Shown: in pieces, positions 6,071 to 11,095 of the stretch
Layout: each line of letters opens with the position of its first letter
Numbering within the stretch: position 1 is the first letter of the stretch
Assembly: GCA_002362175.1 (NCBI GenBank)
Contig: DETU01000101.1
Location: forward strand, 501-12,201
Reading direction: 5' to 3'
Source of the DNA: Ruminococcus sp. UBA3280
GTDB lineage: Bacteria; Bacillota; Clostridia; Oscillospirales; Ruminococcaceae
DNA: 11,701 nucleotides
Notes under the pieces: model-generated
Databases searched by the model: none
Told to the model about the DNA's origin: nothing
Seen by the model: the letters and a program-made list of their open reading frames with translations, nothing else
Program-made: the position numbers and the translations under genes

Positions 6071-7342
6071 TTATTTTTTCAAGTTGCTTTCGTCATCATT
6101 ACTGAATATCTTTGCAATAGTTTCAGCAGATGCGATTTTTGAACTGTATTCAAGGTGACTGTAAAAATCAGCTGTGATATTGAAAGTCGAATGACCAAGC
6201 CATTCCTGAATTGCTTTCATTGGCACACCATTAGCAAGCAACAGACTTGCACATGAGTGTCTCAAATCGTGGAATCTGATGTAACGGAGATTGTTATTTG
6301 CAATCACAATCTGAAAATGCTGTGAGGTGTAATTAGGTGTTATGATTTTGCCGAAACTGTCTCTGCAAACAAAGCCATCAAATGTATGGTCAAAGTCGTC
6401 TTTAAGCAGATTAGAGTAATACTGTTCAAGAAAAAATCTCTCTTTCAGCATTGCCTCAATGTGCGGAATAAGCGGAAGTGTTCTAACACTTGCTTTTGTT
6501 TTAAGTTCCTCATCAAGAAACAGTTCGTCACCAGTCTCACCCATTCTGTAGATGAGTTTTCTGCGGATTGTGATTTTCTTTCTGTCGAAGTCAATACAGT
6601 CCCATTTCAGACCGAGTACCTCACTTCTTCTCATTCCGTAATATGCAGCTATATGTACAACCAGTTCGAGCCTGTCGCCTTTGAATGCCTTGAAAAGTTC
6701 AGCTAATTCCTCTGCATTGTAGAAATTTGCCTGAAACTTTTTCAGCTTTGGCAGTTCTGTTTTTTCAGACGGATTATTCGGTAACCAGTCCATTTTTACG
6801 GCATACTTGAGAGCCTTGTGGATATTTGCGTGATAGTGCTTGATTGTGTTCGCTGTAAGACCGCTGTTGTATTTGTCGTTGTAGAACTGCTGAATCTGTA
6901 AAGCCGTGATTTCATTCAGCATGAGATTCGGGTATTTTTCGTCAAAATATTCTGTAGTTTTGCGGATAACGTGTGTGTAACTTTCATATGTGGTATCGGA
7001 AACTGTAGGTTTAATCGCATCAAGCCAGTATGAGAGAAACTGCGTAAACGCAAACGCCGAACTTTTTGCAGATAATGTACGGTTGAGAAATTCAGCATTT
7101 TTGGTGTTCTTCTTTATTTTTTCCCTCGGCTTTGTAGCATTGCCTGAACAGTAGTCCTCATAAAACTGAGCAACAAGTTCATCAACTTTTTCGTTGAGAA
7201 CCTTTTTTGTAGATTTCGACGGCAGACCTGTTCCGACCCATCGTCTCTGACGTTTTCCGTTGTCGTCCTTGAAATCAAAGACAACATAGTACTTGTCTCT
7301 CTTGACGGAAACAATGTACTTAAAGGGCAGACTTGTTTTCAT
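6071..7342 (-). CDS. int: Tyrosine recombinase (phage/ICE-type integrase)
   Basis: A 423-residue integrase starting at ATG 7342, with AAGGAGG six bases upstream. The frame is open to 7432, but that lies above the promoter at 7391-7419. It has an N-terminal arm-binding domain (about 10-60, with beta-rich KRDKYYVVFDFKDDNGKRQRR), a core-binding SAM-like domain (about 95-200) and a catalytic domain (about 205-400). Catalytic residues are all present: R238 (GMRRSEV), the K281/K283 region (KTKASVRTLPL), H358 and R361 (RFHDLRH), H384 (WLGHS) and nucleophile Y394 (ADFYSHL). It should integrate and excise the element at a short attachment site. It is transcribed towards the tRNA-Leu, a common layout at element ends. 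The preceding excisionase-like gene is probably its directionality partner. Confidence 0.96.
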   Translation of the reverse strand: MKTSLPFKYIVSVKRDKYYVVFDFKDDNGKRQRRWVGTGLPSKSTKKVLNEKVDELVAQFYEDYCSGNATKPREKIKKNTKNAEFLNRTLSAKSSAFAFTQFLSYWLDAIKPTVSDTTYESYTHVIRKTTEYFDEKYPNLMLNEITALQIQQFYNDKYNSGLTANTIKHYHANIHKALKYAVKMDWLPNNPSEKTELPKLKKFQANFYNAEELAELFKAFKGDRLELVVHIAAYYGMRRSEVLGLKWDCIDFDRKKITIRRKLIYRMGETGDELFLDEELKTKASVRTLPLIPHIEAMLKERFFLEQYYSNLLKDDFDHTFDGFVCRDSFGKIITPNYTSQHFQIVIANNNLRYIRFHDLRHSCASLLLANGVPMKAIQEWLGHSTFNITADFYSHLEYSSKIASAETIAKIFSNDDESNLKK

Positions 7343-7390
7343 TTTTTCCTCCTTGCAGAAAAGAGGCAGAACCTGCTGTTGACATTTTTT

Positions 7391-7419
7391 ATTATACCAT
7401 AACACAACAGACTTTTCAA
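7391..7419 (-). promoter_or_regulatory. Integrase promoter
   Basis: On the - strand, TTGAAA (7419-7414) and a perfect TATAAT (7396-7391) are 17 bp apart. Transcription would start near 7384, about 40 nt before the integrase ATG. A TTTCTACCAAA box (7423-7433) lies immediately upstream of the -35. It is also present in the inverted repeat at 5764-5809, so the integrase might influence its own expression. Confidence 0.8.
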
Positions 7420-7422
7420 GTG

Positions 7423-7437
7423 TTTCTACCAAATTTC
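7423..7437. repeat. TCTACC box, copy upstream of the integrase
   Basis: TTTCTACCAAATTTC here matches TTTCTACCAAA at 5798-5808 and its complement at 5765-5775. It also matches TCTACCGAATTTC at 5812-5824 in 12 of 13 bases. It is a candidate arm-type site for the integrase or a site for the small excisionase-like protein. Confidence 0.5.
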
Positions 7438-7484
7438 TTAAAATTTATTTGAATTTTATAAGCATCATGCATTAACGGACGTAT

Positions 7485-7703
7485 TTATTGTGCGCTTTGC
7501 AGAACATAATTTATAATTGTAATCTTTGCAACCTTGATTTCACGACTGCACGGAATCCGCTTTAAAATACCGCTGTTCACAAGCTGATACGCCTTATTTC
7601 TGCCGATATTCAACATTTTGCAGATGTCAGAAATCCCGACAACTTCCGGATAACTCTTGAACATCAGGCTGTAAGCTGTATTTACCGAAATTGTGTTTGA
7701 CAT
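7485..7703 (-). CDS. Small excisionase-like HTH protein
   Basis: A 72-residue protein with a MerR/excisionase-type helix-turn-helix. VVGISDICKMLNIGRNKAYQLVNSG (about 21-45) is followed by a short wing (ILKRIPCSREIKV) and an amphipathic C-terminus. This is the standard size and layout of helix-turn-helix excisionases of tyrosine-recombinase elements. Such proteins bend DNA near the attachment site and push the integrase towards excision. The ATG at 7703 has AAAGGA at a good distance. It sits directly upstream of the integrase but is separated from it by the integrase promoter. It is preceded by an unusually structured leader (7722-7819), which suggests control after transcription starts. Confidence 0.82.
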   Translation of the reverse strand: MSNTISVNTAYSLMFKSYPEVVGISDICKMLNIGRNKAYQLVNSGILKRIPCSREIKVAKITIINYVLQSAQ

Positions 7704-7721
7704 AAAAATCCTTTCTTTGAA

Positions 7722-7819
7722 CTCCTATGAAACAAGGAGGCGACACGGCGGATTGTCCACCATGCCGCAGAGGTGTGTGTATTCAGACTACCAGTCTGCC
7801 ATTCGGAAGTCTGACCTCT
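7722..7819 (-). promoter_or_regulatory. Structured leader before the excisionase-like gene
   Basis: In the - strand RNA four pairings are possible. The first is a 12-bp stem with a five-base loop (7757-7768 with 7740-7751; G-U pairs only in the - strand RNA). The second is CTCCT/AGGAG (7735-7739 with 7722-7726), which takes up a Shine-Dalgarno-like AGGAG. The third is a 6-bp hairpin CAGACT/AGTCTG with a 3-nt loop (7784-7798) enclosed by AGAGGT/ACCTCT (7769-7774 with 7814-7819). The fourth, TCAGACT (7783-7789) with AGTCTGA (7808-7814), excludes the third. Competing hairpins next to a small ORF stop resemble an attenuator. Function is inferred. Confidence 0.5.
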
Positions 7820-7911
7820 AATATATAACCGAGGAATTTGGCATTTCCCTCATAAAAAATGACAGTTTTTTTAAAAAAATTCAAAATTTCGTATGATTGC
7901 ACAAAAATCAC
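7783..7911 (-). CDS. Candidate small protein or leader peptide (about 42 aa)
   Basis: A frame starting at GTG 7911-7909, overlapping the TGA of the sigma-like gene (a GTGA junction), or at GTG 7902, runs to a TGA at 7785-7783. It encodes 42 or 39 residues. The C-terminal half reads EGNAKFLGYILEVRLPNGRL, followed by VV. This is a beta-strand/turn-like pattern that looks like real protein rather than random translation. No good ribosome site is visible, so translation may depend on coupling to the gene before it. Its last codons and stop lie inside the CAGACT/AGTCTG hairpin of the leader, so ribosome movement would affect which hairpins form. It may be a small functional protein, a leader peptide, or a remnant. 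The family is not recognised. Confidence 0.42.
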   Translation of the reverse strand: MIFVQSYEILNFFKKTVIFYEGNAKFLGYILEVRLPNGRLVV

Positions 7912-8330
7912 TTGATATTTTTGCGTGATGTTATGTATTTTTTCAGTAATTCTTTTGCCCTTTTAAGTCGGTACTCAACTTGCTTTATACTCAGATTGTA
8001 TTTTTCAGCAAGTTCGAGTATCGATAAATTTTTGTCCGATAAAAAACGGTCACTTATCAAATTGTACTCTAAGGGAAATTCGTTTTTCAACTTGTCAAGT
8101 GCTGTCGTCAGACACTTCCGTCTCTTTTCCCAGATGATTTCAGATTTTGAAATCGTATTATGCGGTGGTTCAGGGACGTTGTTTAGGAGAGCATCGTAAT
8201 CAATATGAATTAATCTGTGTGCTGTATCTCGTTCCTCAAGATACTGTTCCTTGCGACAGAGTTTATTGTACTCAATCTCAATATTTTTCGGAACATCGTC
8301 ACCAAAGTGTATGTATTTGTATTTGCTCAT
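7908..8330 (-). CDS. Sigma-70 region 4-like regulator of the element
   Basis: A 140-residue protein. The C-terminal part (about 70-133) is a sigma-70 region-4-like helix-turn-helix (LSILELAEKYNLSIKQVEYRLKRAKELLKKYI), with the charged helix typical of -35 recognition. No region 2 is visible, so it is not a full sigma factor. Small proteins of this kind occur in Tn916-like and other Firmicutes elements, where they regulate element genes. The ATG shares one base with the stop of the upstream HTH gene (TAATG), with GGAG-rich sequence before it, so the two are translationally coupled. Targets probably include promoters within the element, but this cannot be seen. The N-terminal 60 residues are not recognised. 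Confidence 0.72.
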   Translation of the reverse strand: MSKYKYIHFGDDVPKNIEIEYNKLCRKEQYLEERDTAHRLIHIDYDALLNNVPEPPHNTISKSEIIWEKRRKCLTTALDKLKNEFPLEYNLISDRFLSDKNLSILELAEKYNLSIKQVEYRLKRAKELLKKYITSRKNIK

Positions 8331-8800
8331 TACACTCCACCCTCTCTGTCGGAAATAAGAAGTTCAAGGTTATGTTCTTTCAGTCTAATCTGGCAGTCAT
8401 GAAGACTGAATCTCTCCTCGTATGCACAGCCCGAAAGATATTCTTTGATTACATAGTAGCGTGAGTCCGATTTACGAAGTTTAAAGTGAGTAAATTCAAA
8501 AAGATATTCTGTTCTGAGTGGGTGCAGTCTGAGAGCAAGGCAGAGTGCAATGAGCGTATTAAATCCGACCTGCCGTTCACCGCTGAAATAGTAGCTGACC
8601 GATGATTTTGAAATGCCTGTCAGCCTTGCCAGTTCTCCAGCATTTACTCCGATGTAGTCAGCATAACGTTTCAAAGCATTGCCGAATGAATCATGTTTCT
8701 GTTCTTCCGAATTTTTCGTCCCATATATGTACATTTCAAAATCGGTGACTTCTTCCCTTTCGCTGTACAGCGGAACTTTGATTAATCTGTTGTCATTCAT
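8330..8800 (-). CDS. XRE-like helix-turn-helix transcriptional regulator
   Basis: A 156-residue protein with a Cro/CI-type HTH at about 41-100 (NALKRYADYIGVNAGELARL, then TGISKSSVSYYFSGER). Flanking acidic and basic segments (1-38 and 105-156) match nothing recognised. Likely role: repressor or switch of the mobile element, acting as a dimer. It is the first gene of the - strand operon (HTH, sigma-like, small ORF, excisionase-like). A perfect interrupted dyad (8857-8881) lies about 20 bp behind its probable extended -10 and is a good autoregulatory operator candidate. Start ATG 8800 has GGCAGGA about 11 nt upstream; a second out-of-frame ATG overlaps it. Confidence 0.78.
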   Translation of the reverse strand: MNDNRLIKVPLYSEREEVTDFEMYIYGTKNSEEQKHDSFGNALKRYADYIGVNAGELARLTGISKSSVSYYFSGERQVGFNTLIALCLALRLHPLRTEYLFEFTHFKLRKSDSRYYVIKEYLSGCAYEERFSLHDCQIRLKEHNLELLISDREGGV

Positions 8801-8830
8801 TGATAAAATCCTGCCTTTCTATGCGACGGG

Positions 8831-8881
8831 ATTGTATCAAATGAACATGGTTAGTCTGTCGTTCGGGAATCCCGTCTGACA
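8831..8881 (-). promoter_or_regulatory. Extended -10 promoter and 25-bp operator-like dyad before the XRE gene
   Basis: On the - strand, TGA plus TACAAT (8839-8831) forms an extended -10 about 30 nt before the ATG at 8800, without a recognisable -35. Where the -35 should be lies a perfect interrupted palindrome: TGTC (8857-8860), three bases, CGGGA (8864-8868), central A8869, TCCCG (8870-8874), three bases, GACA (8878-8881). Such a dyad over the -35 is a typical repressor site. Binding by the XRE protein is inferred. Confidence 0.6.
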
Positions 8882-8917
8882 ATCAAACCACTCAACAAAT
8901 CTGATTGATTTTTTATT

Positions 8918-8954
8918 ACAGTGGCTGAGTAACTCCTGCGCAGAAGTCCACCGT
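8918..8954 (-). promoter_or_regulatory. Foldable RNA segment, - strand
   Basis: The - strand RNA forms a 7-bp stem (8948-8954 with 8918-8924). Inside it is a 5-bp hairpin (8943-8947 with 8932-8936, loop UGCGCA). The two imperfect pairs are G-U in the - strand RNA and A-C mismatches in the + strand RNA, which favours the - strand as the functional one. It may be part of a leader of a longer transcript to the XRE gene. No promoter that would include it is certain; TTGAAT/TATAGT with a 16-bp spacer on the - strand near 8975-9005 is a weak candidate. Confidence 0.35.
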
Positions 8955-9010
8955 AATATTTTTACATATACTATTATGAACTATATCGGCAAAAAAAGCA
9001 AATTCAAACC

Positions 9011-9030
9011 GTCCACTTTTTATGGACAGT
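9011..9030 (-). repeat. 20-bp repeat, copy 1
   Basis: Read on the - strand this is ACTGTCCATAAAAAGTGGAC. It differs from the + strand sequence at 9145-9164 at only 3 of 20 positions. It also contains its own GTCCA/TGGAC dyad. The copies face each other across a candidate promoter (9081-9108). This looks like a protein-binding site or iteron, not a chance match. Confidence 0.6.
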
Positions 9031-9080
9031 ACATCTAATGATTTTTTATGTTTCGGACTGCTTTTCAGTCAAAAAGTGCT

Positions 9081-9108
9081 TTGAAGATATTGTTTTTCCC
9101 GATATTAT
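9081..9108 (+). promoter_or_regulatory. Possible promoter for the mobilization genes
   Basis: TTGAAG (9081-9086) and TATTAT (9103-9108) are 16 bp apart on the + strand. It would start transcripts near 9115, leading through the attenuator-like hairpins and the oriT to the MobC-like gene at 9413. Both hexamers are imperfect, so this is tentative. Confidence 0.4.
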
Positions 9109-9132
9109 AAGTTAATATTTATGACAAGCGAT

Positions 9133-9176
9133 AACAAATTGTGGACTGTTCATAAAAAGTTTACAATTTGTTTTTT
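9133..9176 (+). terminator. Terminator-like hairpin (possible attenuator)
   Basis: AACAAATTGT (9133-9142) pairs with ACAATTTGTT (9163-9172), and the right arm runs into six T residues (9171-9176). The stem is AT-rich and the loop is 20 nt, so it is not strong alone. The loop and right arm contain AAAAAGTTTACAAT (9154-9167), which can pair instead with 9227-9240 and would break this hairpin. Confidence 0.5.
9145..9164 (+). repeat. 20-bp repeat, copy 2
   Basis: ACTGTTCATAAAAAGTTTAC, inverted relative to the copy at 9011-9030 and 17 of 20 identical to it. It overlaps the terminator-like hairpin at 9133-9176, so a bound protein or an alternative RNA fold could affect read-through. A weaker third copy (15 of 20) lies on the - strand at 9230-9249. 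Confidence 0.6.
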
Positions 9177-9189
9177 CTGGTATATTAAA

Positions 9190-9223
9190 AAGGCTCTGCT
9201 CTGAAATAATCAGGCAGGGCTTT
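9190..9223 (+). promoter_or_regulatory. 14-bp RNA hairpin inside the attenuator-like region
   Basis: AAGGCTCTGC (9190-9199), a bulged T9200 and CTGA (9201-9204) pair with TCAG (9210-9213) and GCAGGGCTTT (9214-9223), giving 14 pairs. The two wobble pairs are G-U only in the + strand RNA, so a rightward RNA is the likely functional form. A weak U tract follows (TTT, 9221-9223). The hairpin is enclosed by the 14-bp inverted repeat 9154-9167/9227-9240. Confidence 0.5.
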
Positions 9224-9312
9224 CTGATTGTAAACTTTTTGTAAATTTTTGCAAAAATCATGAGGGAAACCGCAAATTTTTCGGTATATAAATGAGGGGT
9301 ATTTTCAAATGT

Positions 9313-9386
9313 AGCAAGCATGGTATCCTGTGGACACAAAAATTTCGTGTCCACCTGGATACTGCTTGTTAGGGAAAACTCCCTAA
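9313..9386 (+). other. oriT: Probable origin of transfer (oriT)
   Basis: A long interrupted dyad lies just upstream of the mobilization genes. AGCAAGCA (9313-9320), GTATCC (9323-9328) and GTGGACAC (9330-9337) pair across a 9-nt loop with GTGTCCAC (9347-9354), GGATAC (9357-9362) and TGCTTGTT (9363-9370). That is 22 pairs with small bulges. The left arm contains TATCCTGT (9324-9331), an exact match to the YATCCTG/Y nick consensus of IncP/MOBP origins, so the nick would fall after G9330. A second hairpin TTAGGGA/TCCCTAA (9369-9386) and an ACCCTG with eight T residues follow. Position, dyad and motif agree with oriT; the exact nick site is inferred. Confidence 0.7.
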
Positions 9387-9412
9387 AACCCTGATTTTTT
9401 TTACAAAGTGAG

Positions 9413-9763
9413 ATGATGAAATTGTCAGATGACAGCAGAAAAATTACAATAAAATTCCGTGTGAATGATGAAGAAAATAAATTGCTTGAAGAAAAATTTC
9501 TGATGAGCAAATGCAGGTCAAAAAGTCAATTTATGAGGGCAATGATTTTCAAGGGATTTGTCATAAAATTTGACGACAAAAAGCTGAAAAATATCAGCAG
9601 AAATATTTCGGGAATCGCATCAAATATCAATCAGATTGCCATGCGTGTAAACTCAACAGGCAACATTTATGCGGAGGATATTTCAGAAATTCAAAGGGAT
9701 ATAAATGAATTATGGCGACAACAAAGATATTTCCAATCCGAGTTACAGAAGTTTCCGCAATAG
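9413..9763 (+). CDS. mobC: MobC-like mobilization accessory protein
   Basis: A 116-residue protein. The N-terminal part (about 9-48) is ribbon-helix-helix-like (ITIKFRVNDEENKLLEEKF...SKSQFMRAMIF). The C-terminal half has the MobC-family signature GIASNINQIAMRVNSTG (67-83), followed by a helix (INELWRQQRYFQSEL). MobC proteins bind oriT and help the relaxase open the nick region. The gene begins 27 nt after the oriT dyad and overlaps the relaxase gene by 52 nt, so the two are made together. Two ATGs are in tandem (9413 and 9416) with only a weak AGTGAG upstream; either may be used. Confidence 0.88.
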   Translation: MMKLSDDSRKITIKFRVNDEENKLLEEKFLMSKCRSKSQFMRAMIFKGFVIKFDDKKLKNISRNISGIASNINQIAMRVNSTGNIYAEDISEIQRDINELWRQQRYFQSELQKFPQ

Positions 9764-11094
9764 CCTACATCGCCGATGACGAAAAAACCGACAACGGCAG
9801 ACTGATTTATACATTCGGTTGCGATAAAAATCCAGTTCAGGCAAGCAAAGATTTCGCACAGGTTCGCAGTATGGGAACAGGAAAAAATGAGATACTTTCA
9901 CAGCATTTTATTCAGAGTTTTTCTCCTGGTGAGATTACTCCGGAACAGGCTTTAAAAATCGGTATTGAACTTTGCGACCAATTCCTTAAAGGCGAATATC
10001 AGTATTATCTTGCCATCCACAAAGACAAGGAACACATTCATCTGCATTGCATTTTCAATAACGTGAATATGTTTGACGGACGTACTTTTGAAACTCACGC
10101 TGACCAAGGTGATAAAAAGCATCGTAAATGGGTGACTTTGCGAAATTTATCTGATGAAATATGCGAAAATCATGGACTTTCTGTCATCAAAAATCCCGAA
10201 AAAAGCAAGGGAAAATCGCACTATGAATGGGATATGAACAGGCAGAATTTGTCGTGGAAAGCCAGGCTGAAATTTGCGATAGACCAGGTTGTAAAAGAAA
10301 GTGAAGATTTTGAGGATTTTCTGAAAAAGTGCAGACTGCACAATATTGAAGTCGTTTACAATCCCGAACACGTTATTGACCTGAAATTCAGGCTTGACGG
10401 ACAAAAGAAATTCGCCCGTGCAAGAACGCTTGGCTGGTATTATGAAAGTAAGCAGATTGCCCGAAGAATAGCCATGTACAAGGGTGTTATGACATACACT
10501 CCAAACACAAATATTATCCGCACCGACACCGAAAAAATGCAGTTTTCGTCCGGTCTTGAACGCTGGGCGGACATAAAAAATATGCAGGAGGCATCACGGG
10601 TAATCAACATTCTCACGAAGTACGAAATCAAAAATAATGAACATCTTGAATGTGTTGCGTTGACCGATTACGCAAAAATGGGTGCGTTGTCGGAGCAGTT
10701 AAATTCGCTGAATACGCAGATTGAGGACTTGTTTGTAAAGATAAAAACTGCCCGAAAAATTCAGAAATTCAAGCCTGTTATTGATGAACTGAAAACGCTT
10801 TCAGGACGTAAAAAATCCAGGTTTGAAAAAGAGCATCAGGCTGAAATTTCCGCACACAATCAGGCTTTGAAACAGATGAAGGAATTTTTTCCGGACGGTC
10901 ATTTTCCCACTCCCGAAAATATGGACAAAAAAATAAACGCCCTTATTCAAGAACGTTCCGAAAAAAATAAAGAGTATTCTGATTTGAAGTCCATAATTGC
11001 GGAGCTGAATTATGCACGTCAGACACTTGCCGACTATCTCAGAAACGAGAGAAATGTGCAGGAAATAAAACGTAAAAAGGGCGATTTGGAGTGA
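9712..11094 (+). CDS. mobA: Relaxase, MobA/VirD2 family
   Basis: A 460-residue relaxase. The start MATTKIFPIR is the usual beginning of Firmicutes members and confirms ATG 9712, inside the MobC gene. Catalytic Y19 lies in AIAYIADDEKT, the place of the conserved tyrosine before EKT. The metal-binding histidine cluster is H108, H110 and H112 in EHIHLHCIFNN, with N116/N117 following. These motifs mark a MOBP-type strand transferase that nicks oriT, stays covalently bound to the 5' end and pilots the strand into the recipient. Residues about 315-460 are charged and helical, probably coiled coil (QLNSLNTQIEDLFVKIKTA and more). There is no primase or helicase domain. Without a coupling protein or type IV secretion genes here, it should depend on a helper conjugative element. 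Confidence 0.95.
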   Translation: MATTKIFPIRVTEVSAIAYIADDEKTDNGRLIYTFGCDKNPVQASKDFAQVRSMGTGKNEILSQHFIQSFSPGEITPEQALKIGIELCDQFLKGEYQYYLAIHKDKEHIHLHCIFNNVNMFDGRTFETHADQGDKKHRKWVTLRNLSDEICENHGLSVIKNPEKSKGKSHYEWDMNRQNLSWKARLKFAIDQVVKESEDFEDFLKKCRLHNIEVVYNPEHVIDLKFRLDGQKKFARARTLGWYYESKQIARRIAMYKGVMTYTPNTNIIRTDTEKMQFSSGLERWADIKNMQEASRVINILTKYEIKNNEHLECVALTDYAKMGALSEQLNSLNTQIEDLFVKIKTARKIQKFKPVIDELKTLSGRKKSRFEKEHQAEISAHNQALKQMKEFFPDGHFPTPENMDKKINALIQERSEKNKEYSDLKSIIAELNYARQTLADYLRNERNVQEIKRKKGDLE

Positions 11095-11095
11095 T

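Larger units (their letters stand above)
8801..9412. other. Gene-free control region of the element
   Basis: No convincing coding sequence is seen in these 612 nt between the leftward regulator operon and the rightward mobilization genes. The region holds the XRE promoter and dyad (8831-8881) and a foldable segment at 8918-8954. It also holds three related repeats (9011-9030, 9145-9164, 9230-9249), a possible rightward promoter (9081-9108) and attenuator-like hairpins (9133-9240). The oriT-like structure is at 9313-9386. One run on the - strand (about 8856-8990) reads well as protein at its end (EWFDCQTGFPNDRL) but has no usable start codon. Confidence 0.7.

Noticed and set aside
7343..7432. 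Upstream extension of the integrase
   Set aside because: It spans the integrase promoter (-35 at 7419-7414, -10 at 7396-7391). AAGGAGG fits ATG 7342.
8856..8990. - strand frame ending in EWFDCQTGFPNDRL
   Set aside because: It looks protein-like at its end but has no ATG, GTG or TTG between the upstream stop and that segment, so it is not called as a gene.
9011..9249. CRISPR array
   Set aside because: Only two good copies and one weak one, in mixed orientation and with uneven spacing. No cas genes are present.
9112..9510. 132-codon - strand frame opposite the oriT and mobC start
   Set aside because: It runs through the hairpins, the oriT and the mobC start. Its composition is low in complexity and rich in Ser/Phe/Ile, and there is no ribosome site or family pattern.
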